Shown here: positions 36,927 through 45,715 of the stretch, piece after piece
Layout: each line of letters starts with the position of its first letter
How positions within the stretch are numbered: position 1 is the first letter of the stretch
Source: JAYPHU01 sp964611435
GTDB lineage: Bacteria; Pseudomonadota; Alphaproteobacteria; Rhodospirillales; UBA2165
Direction of reading: 5' to 3'
Length of the DNA: 64,000 nucleotides
Assembly: GCA_964611435.1 (NCBI GenBank)
Contig: CAZSXT010000010.1
Coordinates: 38,354 to 102,353 of the forward strand
Position numbers and translations under genes: made by a program
The notes under the pieces: generated by a model
What the model saw: only the letters and a program-made list of their open reading frames with translations
The model's database searches: none
What the model was told of the DNA's origin: nothing

Positions 36927-38816
36927 GTGGACGGAACCGCCGCCGCCGCACCGATTGACCCGAAGAAATCCGCCGACACCAGCCATATCCAAACCGGCAT
37001 GGACTACAAAGTGCCGAGCCTGGATGGCGACTATGGCCGGGGCGCCCGGGCATTGCGCCGGATCATTCGTATGGCGCTGGATTATCCTGTCAGGTTTCCC
37101 GTGGCGATCATTTCGGTGATTGTTGCAGGATTTTTGCAACTCTACATTCCGATATTCCTGGGCGACGCGGTGGACAACGCGACCGGCCTGCTGGGCGGTT
37201 CCAACGTGAGCGAGGGGGAATCGCAGGACGCTCTGAAATGGGCGGCGCTGTTGCTGGTCTCCACGGCGGTGGGCCGCGGCGTCTTTACCATGCTGCACAA
37301 TTACCTAGGTGAATCCATCGGCCAGACCATCGGCTACAGGCTGCGGCTCGCCTATTTCGAGAAACTGCAACGCCTCAGTTTCAGCTACCACGACGAGGTC
37401 CATTCCGGCGATCTAATGACCCGGGGTATGCTGGATATCGAAGGGGTTCGCCGTTTTATTGAAACTGGGATTTTGCGCATTATCTTGATGATCGTGCTGG
37501 TCGGTGCTGGCGCCTATCTCTACATGGGATCAAACCCGTTGCTTGGGCTCCTGAGCCTGAGTTTTGTGCCTTTCGCCCTGTGGCGGGCGGTTGTGTTCCG
37601 GCTCCGGGTGCGGGATTTGTGGCGGCAGGTGCAGGAACGCCTCTCCACGCTGACGCGGATCATGGAGGAGAATCTGGGCGGCATCCGGGTGGTGCGCTCC
37701 TTCGCCGCCCAGGCTTTCGAGATCGCCAAGTATGACGTGACCTCCAAGGCCGCCTTGGAATTGGCTCAGAAACGGGTCGGTGTGCGCTACACCAACACGT
37801 CCCTGATGACATTTTCTTTCTTCATCGCCATGGGCCTCGTGCTCTGGGTCGGCGGCGGCATGGTGATCGAGAAAGCGATCACCGTCGGCGAGCTCACCCA
37901 GTTTCTGGCCTTCATGACCATTCTGCAGATGCCGATCAGACAGACGGGCATGGTGATCAACGGCATTGCCCGGGCGTCGGTCTCGGGCGTGCGGCTGTTT
38001 GACATTCTGGATATGGAACCGGTCGTGGCCGATAAGCCGGAGGCAAAACCGTTGGAGGTATCCGACGGTGTGCTGCGTTTCGACAATGTCGCCTTTGCCT
38101 ATGACCAGACTGCGGGTGCGCCGGCGGTCAAAGAGATCACCTTCGAAGTGCGGCCCGGCAAGACATTGGGCATCGTCGGTCCGCCCGGCAGCGGAAAATC
38201 CACCATCGCGCATCTTATTCCGCGCTACTACGATGTCACGGACGGCAGCGTCACCGTAGACGGGCAGGATGTGCGTGACGTGACCCTGGAAAGCCTGCGC
38301 CAGACGGTCGGCGTGGTACAGCAGGACACATTCCTTTTCACCACCGAAATTTTTCACAATGTGGCCTATGGCGAACCGGATGCCGGTTTTGACCGGGTGT
38401 CCGGCGCGACCGAGTCTGCGCAACTTCATGACTATATTGAGACCCTACCGGAAGCCTACGACACGATGGTCGGCGAGCGTGGTGTATCGCTGTCCGGGGG
38501 GCAGCGCCAGCGCATGTCGATTGCTCGAAGTGTGATGCTGACGCCGAAGATTATGGTGTTTGATGATTCCACCGCCGCCATCGACGCCGGGACGGAACAG
38601 CAGATCCGCATGGCGCTCCGCGATATTACCAAAGACCGGGCGACGGTTATCATTTCCCATCGGCTAAGTTCCCTCATGCACGCCGATGAGATTCTTTTCC
38701 TGGACGCCGGGCGCATTGTCGAGCGGGGAACCCATCAAGCGCTTTTGACCTTGGGCGGCCGCTACAAGGCGCTTTACGATCTCCAACTCGGAGAGAGAGA
38801 GGCTTCCGATGGGTGA
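36927..38816 (+). CDS. ABC exporter half-transporter, subunit A (degenerate Walker B)
   Basis: 629-residue fused membrane/ATPase half-exporter. Six membrane segments cover about residues 45-330. The ATPase domain has Walker A GPPGSGKST and a canonical signature LSGGQRQR. Walker B reads MVFDDSTAAID, with Asp where the catalytic Glu normally stands. The H-loop SHRLSS is intact. The start is taken as GTG at 36927 because GGGAGAAAG lies six bases upstream; the frame opens nine codons earlier. It overlaps the next half-transporter gene by eight bases, implying a heterodimer. Substrate unknown. Confidence 0.87.
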   Translation: MDGTAAAAPIDPKKSADTSHIQTGMDYKVPSLDGDYGRGARALRRIIRMALDYPVRFPVAIISVIVAGFLQLYIPIFLGDAVDNATGLLGGSNVSEGESQDALKWAALLLVSTAVGRGVFTMLHNYLGESIGQTIGYRLRLAYFEKLQRLSFSYHDEVHSGDLMTRGMLDIEGVRRFIETGILRIILMIVLVGAGAYLYMGSNPLLGLLSLSFVPFALWRAVVFRLRVRDLWRQVQERLSTLTRIMEENLGGIRVVRSFAAQAFEIAKYDVTSKAALELAQKRVGVRYTNTSLMTFSFFIAMGLVLWVGGGMVIEKAITVGELTQFLAFMTILQMPIRQTGMVINGIARASVSGVRLFDILDMEPVVADKPEAKPLEVSDGVLRFDNVAFAYDQTAGAPAVKEITFEVRPGKTLGIVGPPGSGKSTIAHLIPRYYDVTDGSVTVDGQDVRDVTLESLRQTVGVVQQDTFLFTTEIFHNVAYGEPDAGFDRVSGATESAQLHDYIETLPEAYDTMVGERGVSLSGGQRQRMSIARSVMLTPKIMVFDDSTAAIDAGTEQQIRMALRDITKDRATVIISHRLSSLMHADEILFLDAGRIVERGTHQALLTLGGRYKALYDLQLGEREASDG

Positions 38817-40680
38817 TTCCGGCCGGGCCATGACCGGAGCGGGCGGCATCACCGCCACCTCCAAAGGCGAAGAGATGTTCGGCTCCGCGTTCGATGGTCG
38901 CGTGATCAGCCGCTTTATGCAGTTCGTGAAGCCTTACCGGATGACCATCATCATTTCGTTGATCGCCGTGCTGATTTTTACCCTGACCCAGATCGCCATT
39001 CCTCTGATTATCCGGGAGGCCATTGATAAAGCGATCATCGATGTCTCAGACGGCGGGCGGAAACTGCAGATCATCGTCGCGATCTTCTTCGCCGTGATTG
39101 TCATCAACTATGTCTCCAACCACTTTCAGCTCAATCTGGTGGCGAAGCTGGCGGAACGCATTCTGACTGATTTGCGGCGCGCCATGTTTGTGCATCTACA
39201 GCGGGTTTCTCTCTCGTTCATGGACCGGACCGAGGTCGGGCGGCTGATGTCCCGGCTGCAGGGTGACGTAAGCTCCATCCAGGAATTTTTGGAAACCTCC
39301 ATCTTCGCCATCGGCGATATTGTCCTGCTGATCGGCATTGTCACTGTGCTTCTGTGGCTGGACTGGCAGTTGGGTCTCTTGACCCTGTCGGTGGTGCCGA
39401 TCCTGCTGGTAATCCGCATCTTCTGGCTACCGGTGGCTAAGCGGGCCTTTATGCGGGCGCGGGAAACATCCTCCATCGTGAACGGCGCGCTGGCGGAAAA
39501 CATCAATGGGGTGCGGACCGTGCAGGGCCTGACCCGTCAGGTGTTTAACTTCGCCGCCTTCCGGGTGAAGGCGGAAGAAAATTACCGCGCACAACTACGT
39601 TCCACCCAGCTTGCCCAGATCATGGTGCCGACGGTGGACAGTCTCACCGGCGGGGCCATGGCGATTGTGATTGTTGTCGGCGGCAACATGGTGCTCCGCG
39701 ATACTCTCGACTTGGGGGTCATGGTCGCGTTTCTATTCTATGTGCAGCGGTTCTTTGATCCGATCCGTTCCATCACCATGCAGTACAGCATCATGCAGCG
39801 GGCGATGGCGTCCGGGCATCGCATCTTCGAGGTGCTGGATGTGCCGGTCGAGGTCGAGGACAAGCCGGACGCCATTGATCTGCCCGGCGATATCGACGGG
39901 TCGGTGGAATTCAGGAATGTGACCTTCGGCTATGTGAAGGACCAACCGGTCCTGAAGAACATCAATTTCAAGATCGAGCCGGGTCAGACCATCGCGCTGG
40001 TCGGGCCGACGGGCTCCGGCAAGACCTCAACTACGGCGTTGCTGCACCGGTTTTATGATGTTTGGGACGGGCAGGTCTTGATCTCCGGCCACGATATCCG
40101 GGACGTGACCCAGGACTCGCTCGGCCGGCAGGTCGCGATGGTGCTGCAGGAACCGTTTCTGTTCACCGGCACCGTGTTCGAGAATATCCGCTACCACAAA
40201 ACGGAGGCGACACTGGACGACGTCATCGCCGCCGCCACGGCCGTGGGCGCCCATGAGTTCATTGAGAATTTGCCCCAGTGCTATCACACGCTGTTGGGTC
40301 AGCGGGGCGGCAATCTGTCCATCGGGCAACGCCAATTAATCAGCTTCGCCCGCGCCATCATCGCCGACGCCAAGATCCTGGTGCTGGACGAGGCGACCGC
40401 AAATATCGACAGCTTCACCGAACGGGAGATTCAGCAGGCCCTCGCGATGACCCTGAGGGGCCGCACCGGCATCGTCATCGCTCACCGACTGGCCACCGTG
40501 CGGGACGCGGATAAAATATTTGTCCTGCAGAATGGCGAAATTATCGAGGCCGGAAATCACAATGAACTAATCGCCGCCAAGGGACTCTACCAACGGCTTT
40601 ATACCATGAACTTCTCATCCTTTGATGATCTGCCGGATGAGGTGCTGGCAGACGCGGCGGCCTACACCCAGACGTCATAG
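38809..40680 (+). CDS. ABC exporter half-transporter, subunit B (non-canonical signature)
   Basis: 623-residue half-exporter, partner of the preceding gene. An N-terminal cytosolic extension of about 40 residues precedes six membrane segments. The ATPase domain has Walker A GPTGSGKTS, a changed signature LSIGQRQL (normally LSGGQ), a normal Walker B LVLDEATANID with the catalytic Glu, and H-loop AHRLAT. Its altered signature would face the altered Walker B of subunit A, giving one degenerate ATP site as in known heterodimeric exporters. A two-hairpin repeat follows 26 bases after the stop. Confidence 0.87.
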   Translation: MGDSGRAMTGAGGITATSKGEEMFGSAFDGRVISRFMQFVKPYRMTIIISLIAVLIFTLTQIAIPLIIREAIDKAIIDVSDGGRKLQIIVAIFFAVIVINYVSNHFQLNLVAKLAERILTDLRRAMFVHLQRVSLSFMDRTEVGRLMSRLQGDVSSIQEFLETSIFAIGDIVLLIGIVTVLLWLDWQLGLLTLSVVPILLVIRIFWLPVAKRAFMRARETSSIVNGALAENINGVRTVQGLTRQVFNFAAFRVKAEENYRAQLRSTQLAQIMVPTVDSLTGGAMAIVIVVGGNMVLRDTLDLGVMVAFLFYVQRFFDPIRSITMQYSIMQRAMASGHRIFEVLDVPVEVEDKPDAIDLPGDIDGSVEFRNVTFGYVKDQPVLKNINFKIEPGQTIALVGPTGSGKTSTTALLHRFYDVWDGQVLISGHDIRDVTQDSLGRQVAMVLQEPFLFTGTVFENIRYHKTEATLDDVIAAATAVGAHEFIENLPQCYHTLLGQRGGNLSIGQRQLISFARAIIADAKILVLDEATANIDSFTEREIQQALAMTLRGRTGIVIAHRLATVRDADKIFVLQNGEIIEAGNHNELIAAKGLYQRLYTMNFSSFDDLPDEVLADAAAYTQTS

Positions 40681-40706
40681 AATTTCACCACTTTCTCCCT
40701 AAAAAT

Positions 40707-40831
40707 GCGTCACCCCCGAGTTGGACCCAATGCTAACTGGAGCCAAGTCTCGGGGGACCAAAAGCATCGTTGGCCGAGGTTCAAGCGTGAAATGGACCCC
40801 CGACAACCGCTCTGCGGGTCGGGGGCGACGC
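40707..40831. repeat. Two-hairpin intergenic element of a second type
   Basis: A 125-bp element bounded by GCGTC and GACGC. It contains two strong hairpins: CCCCCGAG (40713) with CTCGGGGG (40749), and CCCCCGAC (40797) with GTCGGGGG (40818). The plan resembles the repeats at 3675 and 14537 but the sequence differs. It lies between the ABC exporter stop and the convergent lrp stop, so it could end transcription from both sides. No second copy was seen in the window. Confidence 0.6.
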
Positions 40832-40895
40832 AGAGAGGATGGCGGGAAGGTGGCTCGACGGGCATGACGGAGCTACATCCAATATTGAATGTCCT

Positions 40896-41336
40896 CTACT
40901 GCGTCACCGTCCTCAACACAAAATACGACTCAATCCGCGTCACCCCCGGCAGCTTGGACAGCTGTTCCCGGTGGACCCGCTCATAGTCGGAAATATCCGC
41001 CGCGCCGACCCGCAGCATGTAGTCGTCCCGGCCCGAGATCATGTCGCAGCCTAGAATGTTCGGGCTCTGCTTCACCGCATCCTCGAACCCGGCCAGAGCC
41101 TCGTCGTCATGATGTTGAAGGCCGATATGAACCAGTACGGTCAGGCCGACGCCCAGCGCATTGGGGTCGGCCAAGGCCCGGTAGCCGGTGATGACACCGG
41201 ATCGTTCCAGTGCCCGCACCCGCCGCAGGCAGGCTGACGGCGACAGGCCGACGTGATCCGCCAGGGCCGCATTGGAAATCCGCGCGTCGTTCTGCAGCGA
41301 GGCGATGATCTTCCGGTCAATCGTATCCAGGTCCAT
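40896..41336 (-). CDS. Lrp/AsnC family transcriptional regulator
   Basis: 146-residue amino-acid-responsive regulator. An N-terminal helix-turn-helix (RKIIASLQNDARISNAALADHVG, then ACLRRVRALERSG) is followed by the RAM ligand-binding domain (GLTVLVHIGLQ, ISGRDDYMLRVGAADISDYE). It diverges from metH across 113 AT-rich bases that contain palindromes typical for this family, and its own promoter overlaps one of them. Autoregulation and control of metH are therefore likely inferences. No ribosome site precedes the ATG, which may be leaderless. Confidence 0.93.
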   Translation of the reverse strand: MDLDTIDRKIIASLQNDARISNAALADHVGLSPSACLRRVRALERSGVITGYRALADPNALGVGLTVLVHIGLQHHDDEALAGFEDAVKQSPNILGCDMISGRDDYMLRVGAADISDYERVHREQLSKLPGVTRIESYFVLRTVTQ

Positions 41337-41342
41337 AAACGC

Positions 41343-41387
41343 AATAATATGCTAGATAGTATTATTTTTTCAAATAATATTGCGCAA
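41343..41387. promoter_or_regulatory. Palindrome cluster between lrp and metH (candidate Lrp operator)
   Basis: Three overlapping or adjacent inverted repeats: AATAATA (41343) with TATTATT (41360); ATTATTT and AAATAAT flanking TTTC at 41361-41378; and the perfect TTGCGCAA at 41380-41387. The region is far more AT-rich than its surroundings. The middle repeat overlaps the -35 box of the lrp promoter, which fits autorepression. Which repeat is bound is inference. Confidence 0.6.
41344..41373 (-). promoter_or_regulatory. Predicted sigma-70-type promoter of lrp
   Basis: On the minus strand, TTGAAA (41373-41368), an 18-base spacer and TATTAT (41349-41344) closely match the consensus. The -10 box ends seven bases before the lrp ATG, so the transcript would begin at or next to the start codon and be leaderless, consistent with the missing ribosome site. 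Confidence 0.6.
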
Positions 41388-41449
41388 AATTCCGCATCAT
41401 GCGCGTTATTTCGTCGGATATTTCAGGCGGATGGGTCTAGGATTGCGCC

Positions 41450-44400
41450 ATGAACGATATCGACAATATTTCCCGGCCCGGCCCGGCCGCCTCTCCCCGG
41501 CGGCGGCGCGGCGGCGCCATGGAGGATGCCCACGAACAGCTTCGTGCGGCCATGGACCAGCGCATCCTGATTCTGGACGGCGGGATCGGCACCCGTATCC
41601 AGGGGCTGGAGCTCAACGAGGATGCCTATCTGGGTGGGGCGGCGATGGTGCGTGCGCGGGCGACCCACGGCAATCACGATGTCCTCAATCTGACCAAGCC
41701 CGATGAAATTCGGCGCATCCATGACGCCTATCTGGCGGCCGGCGCGGACTTTGTCTCTACCAATACCTTTAACGCCAACCGGATTTCCCAGGCCGACTAC
41801 GACATGGAGCACGAGGTCTACGAGATCAACCGGGCCGGCGCACGCATTGCCCGGGCCTCGGCCAACTCGGCCCAGGGAACCGATCCGAACCGGAAAGTCT
41901 TTGTCGCCGGTGTGATGGGACCGACCAACCGCACTGCCTCCATCTCCGGCGACGTGAACGATCCCGGTCACCGGTCGGTGTCGTTCGACGAGCTGGTGGA
42001 TGTCTACAAGGAGGCGGCGGAAGGACTGTTGGACGGCGGGGCGGACGTGCTGATGGTGGAAACCGTGTTCGACACGTTAAACGCCAAGGCGGCGCTGTTT
42101 GGCATTCATGAGTTGTTCGAGGAGTTTGGATTTGACGTGCCTATTATGATCTCCGGCACCATTACCGATGCCTCGGGTCGCACGCTCTCCGGCCAGACGC
42201 CAAGCGCGTTCTGGACGTCGCTCCGCCATGCCAAGCCGCTCATTGCCGGGCTCAACTGTGCGCTAGGCGCGAAACAACTGCGACCCCATCTACAGGAGTT
42301 TTCCCGCGCCTGTGAAACCTATGTCAGCGTACATCCCAATGCGGGCTTGCCCGATGAGTTCGGCCTCTACACCGAAGGCCCGGAAGAGATGGCCGGCCGC
42401 ATCCGGGAGTTTGCCCAGAACGGTCTGGTGAATATTGTCGGCGGCTGCTGCGGCACCACCCCGGATCACGTGGCGGCGTTGGCCGAGGCTGTCAAAGACC
42501 TGCCCCCCCGGCCATTGCCGGATGAGGAGCCGCGCACCCGGCTTAGCGGGCTGGAACAGTTCGAGTTCAACGACGTGACCGGTTTCGTCAATGTGGGCGA
42601 ACGGACCAATGTCGCCGGTTCCGCCAAGTTCAAACGTCTCGTGGTCGAGGGCGCATACGAAGAAGCTATTCAAGTGGCCCGCCAGCAGATAGAGAACGGG
42701 GCGCAAGTCATCGATGTGAACATGGACGAGGCGTTGTTGGACGGCGTGGAGGCCATGGACCGGTTCCTCAAATTGGCGGCGTCAGAGCCCGATATCGCCC
42801 GGGTGCCGGTGATGATCGATTCCTCCGATTGGAACGTGATCGAAGCCGGGCTGAAGTGCATCCAGGGCAAGGGGATCATCAATTCCATCAGCCTCAAGGA
42901 GGGCGAGGCGGCGTTTTTGCACAATGCCGGCCGGGCGCAACGGTTCGGCGCGGCGGTGATCGTCATGGCCTTCGATGAAAAAGGTCAGGCGGATAGCTAC
43001 GACCGCATGATCGAGATTTGCCGGCGGTCTTATAAGCTGTTGAAGGAACACCTCGGCTTTCCACCGGAAGATATCATCTTTGATGCCAACATTTTCCCAG
43101 TCGCCACGGGCATTGCCGAGCACAACAATTTCGCCAAAGACTTCATCGCCGCCGTCGCCGAGATCAAGAAGTTCTGTCCGGGCGCGCTGACCAGTGGCGG
43201 GGTGAGCAATGTGTCGTTTTCCTTCCGGGGCAACAACCCGATGCGGGAAGCCATGCACTCGGTGTTTCTGTATCACGCTATCGAGGCGGGACTCGACATG
43301 GGCATCGTGAACGCCGGCCAGCTTACGGTCTATGGGGATTTGGAAACCGACGTGCGCGACCGCATCGAGGATGTGATTTTTAACCGGCGCGACGACGCTA
43401 CCGAACGGCTTCTGGAAATCGCTGCCGGCATGACCGGTACGGCGAAAGATGCCGGACCCGACCTGTCGTGGCGGGAAGGCCCGGTCGCCGACCGGCTGGC
43501 CCATGCGTTGGTGCATGGGATCAGCGACTATGTGGTCGAGGATACGGAAGAGGCGCGCCAGGCCGCCGACCGGCCCATCGAGGTGATTGAGGGCCCGCTA
43601 ATGGCCGGCATGAATATCGTCGGCGAGCTGTTCGGCTCCGGCCAAATGTTCCTGCCCCAGGTCGTGAAGAGCGCCCGGGTGATGAAACAGGCCGTGGCCC
43701 ATCTGACGCCCTTCATCGAGGCGGAGAAAAACGAGACCGCCACCGGCAATGCGGGCAAGGTGCTGTTGGCCACGGTGAAGGGCGATGTCCACGATATCGG
43801 CAAGAACATCGTCGGCGTGATCCTGCAGTGCAACAATTATGAGGTGATCGACTTGGGCGTCATGGTGACGTCGGAGGTGATCATTGAGTCTGCCAAGATG
43901 GAAGACGTAGATATGATCGGCCTGTCCGGTCTGATCACGCCATCGCTTATGGAAATGACGCGCGTGGCCGACGAGATGGCCCGAGCCGGACTTACGATGC
44001 CGCTGCTGATTGGCGGGGCGACCACGTCAAAGGTGCACACCGCCGTCCGCATCGCACCCGCCTATCAGGCCGGCCCGACGGTCTATGTGCCGGATGCGTC
44101 CCGCGCCGTCGACGTGGTCGGTCAATTAATCAGCGAAGAGCGCCGGGACACGTACGCCGCCGATGTGGCGGCGGACTATGAAACCATCCGCATCGAGCGG
44201 GAGGGCCGTGAAGACGACAAACGCCTGTACACGATCGCCGAGGCGCGGAACCGCCGGTTAATGCCCGACTGGAACCAAATCCGCCCGGCGGCGCCCGAAA
44301 CCCTCGGCGTTGAGGCGTTTCGTGATTACGACCTTGCCGATCTGCCGGCGCGGATCGACTGGACGCCGTTCTTCCGGAGTTGGGAGCTGGCCGGCAACTA

Positions 44401-45211
44401 TCCTGCCATCCTGGAAGACGGGAAAGTGGGCCAGGCGGCCCGCGAACTGTTCGACGATGCGCGCGAGATGCTGGCGCAAATCGTCAAGGAGACCTGGCTG
44501 GAAGCCCGCGCCGTGATCGGTTTTTTTCCGGCGAATTCGGTGGGCGATGATATCGAGGTCTATACGGACGAAAACCGGGACAATGTGCGCATGACCTTTA
44601 ACTTCCTGCGCCAGCAGATGATGAAAAGCGAGCAGCGCGCAAACCTATGCCTCGCCGATTTCGTTGCGCCGAAGGATACGGGCATCGCGGATTACATCGG
44701 CGCGTTCGCGGTGACCACGGGTCATGGCGTAGAGGAACGGGCCAAAGCGTACAAGGATGCCGGCGACGATTATCGGGAGATCATGTTGAAGGCGCTGGCC
44801 GACCGGCTGGCCGAGGCCTTGGCCGAGCACATGCATGAACGGGTGCGCCGGGAGTTTTGGGGTTATGCCACCGACGAACAGCTTGATAATCAGGAACTCA
44901 TCAAGGAACAGTATCAGGGCATCCGCCCGGCGCCCGGATATCCGGCCTGTCCGGACCATAGCGAGAAGACCAAACTGTTCGAATTGTTGGACGCCCCTTG
45001 GAACGCCGGGGTCGAGCTTACGGAAAGCTTCGCCATGACGCCGGCGTCCTCGGTCAGCGGTTTCTACTTCGCTCACCCGTTCGCCGCTTATTTCGGCATC
45101 GGCCGGCTGGGCAAGGATCAGGTGGAAGACTATGCGGTCCGTAAGGGCGTCGATCCGGCGCAGGCCGAACGCTGGCTCGCGCCAAACTTGAATTATGCTC
45201 CTAGTTCCTGA
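41450..45211 (+). CDS. metH: Cobalamin-dependent methionine synthase
   Basis: Moves the methyl group of methyltetrahydrofolate to homocysteine through cobalamin (1253 residues, one chain). In order: homocysteine-binding domain with ILDGGIGTRIQ (about 36-46) and zinc Cys pair GGCCGTT near 328; pterin domain with FVNVGERTNVAGS near 380; cobalamin domain with the ligand His in DVHDIGKNI near 783; C-terminal SAM-dependent activation domain with RPAPGYPACPDHSEK near 1160. AGGA lies about seven bases before the ATG at 41450; a second Met at 41519 is a weaker alternative. No cobalamin or SAM riboswitch was seen upstream. Confidence 0.97.
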   Translation: MNDIDNISRPGPAASPRRRRGGAMEDAHEQLRAAMDQRILILDGGIGTRIQGLELNEDAYLGGAAMVRARATHGNHDVLNLTKPDEIRRIHDAYLAAGADFVSTNTFNANRISQADYDMEHEVYEINRAGARIARASANSAQGTDPNRKVFVAGVMGPTNRTASISGDVNDPGHRSVSFDELVDVYKEAAEGLLDGGADVLMVETVFDTLNAKAALFGIHELFEEFGFDVPIMISGTITDASGRTLSGQTPSAFWTSLRHAKPLIAGLNCALGAKQLRPHLQEFSRACETYVSVHPNAGLPDEFGLYTEGPEEMAGRIREFAQNGLVNIVGGCCGTTPDHVAALAEAVKDLPPRPLPDEEPRTRLSGLEQFEFNDVTGFVNVGERTNVAGSAKFKRLVVEGAYEEAIQVARQQIENGAQVIDVNMDEALLDGVEAMDRFLKLAASEPDIARVPVMIDSSDWNVIEAGLKCIQGKGIINSISLKEGEAAFLHNAGRAQRFGAAVIVMAFDEKGQADSYDRMIEICRRSYKLLKEHLGFPPEDIIFDANIFPVATGIAEHNNFAKDFIAAVAEIKKFCPGALTSGGVSNVSFSFRGNNPMREAMHSVFLYHAIEAGLDMGIVNAGQLTVYGDLETDVRDRIEDVIFNRRDDATERLLEIAAGMTGTAKDAGPDLSWREGPVADRLAHALVHGISDYVVEDTEEARQAADRPIEVIEGPLMAGMNIVGELFGSGQMFLPQVVKSARVMKQAVAHLTPFIEAEKNETATGNAGKVLLATVKGDVHDIGKNIVGVILQCNNYEVIDLGVMVTSEVIIESAKMEDVDMIGLSGLITPSLMEMTRVADEMARAGLTMPLLIGGATTSKVHTAVRIAPAYQAGPTVYVPDASRAVDVVGQLISEERRDTYAADVAADYETIRIEREGREDDKRLYTIAEARNRRLMPDWNQIRPAAPETLGVEAFRDYDLADLPARIDWTPFFRSWELAGNYPAILEDGKVGQAARELFDDAREMLAQIVKETWLEARAVIGFFPANSVGDDIEVYTDENRDNVRMTFNFLRQQMMKSEQRANLCLADFVAPKDTGIADYIGAFAVTTGHGVEERAKAYKDAGDDYREIMLKALADRLAEALAEHMHERVRREFWGYATDEQLDNQELIKEQYQGIRPAPGYPACPDHSEKTKLFELLDAPWNAGVELTESFAMTPASSVSGFYFAHPFAAYFGIGRLGKDQVEDYAVRKGVDPAQAERWLAPNLNYAPSS

Positions 45212-45373
45212 ATTACCCCATATAATCAATAGATTAACATAAATACATATCGATGTCGTAACGAATTCATGAGGTTGTTACATCTCTATGTCATGCTGCA
45301 GGTGATGAAAAAGACCAGATTACCCAAAGGCCTCCCGCATAGGGCGGGGGCGGCAGAGCCAAGGAGTTGGACC

Positions 45374-45646
45374 ATGACGACGTTTCTTGTTTCCGATGAG
45401 AATAAAAACGGCTTTAAACTTGAAGAAATTCTGATTGCCGTGCGCAAGGACATCATCCGCCGGTGTGAAAAAGTGGCAGACGATCACCGGCCGGAAGCGC
45501 TTCACGTGTTGGACAACAACACCAAAATTTTAAGCCTTCTTAGCGATGCCATTGGTCTTGCGGTTAATTCGACCAACACCCTTGATAAGGCCTTCGGACC
45601 CAGCGTATCGGCCAAGGGTGGTGAGCCCCGCATCGGCACCGCCTAA
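45374..45646 (+). CDS. Small protein of unknown function
   Basis: 90-residue protein that I do not recognise. It starts MTTFLVSDENKNGFKLEEIL and has a long helical middle with alternating charges (AVRKDIIRRCEKVADDHRPE), then a hydrophobic helix (KILSLLSDAIGLAV). It has no signal peptide or membrane segment. AAGGAG lies seven bases before the ATG at 45374, a near-ideal ribosome site that decides the start over in-frame codons from 45269. It stands alone between metH and a convergent dehydrogenase gene, after an AT-rich stretch likely to hold its promoter. Confidence 0.65.
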   Translation: MTTFLVSDENKNGFKLEEILIAVRKDIIRRCEKVADDHRPEALHVLDNNTKILSLLSDAIGLAVNSTNTLDKAFGPSVSAKGGEPRIGTA

Positions 45647-45715
45647 ACCCGGCGTCTAAATTCCACGTGCTATGGGCCCGATGATCAAGGGGAACACAGG
45701 CATGGATGTATCGTG

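Noticed and set aside
41337..41449. Possible cobalamin or SAM riboswitch before metH
   Set aside because: The gap is only 113 bases, is shared with the lrp promoter, and shows no B12-box or SAM-type stem pattern.
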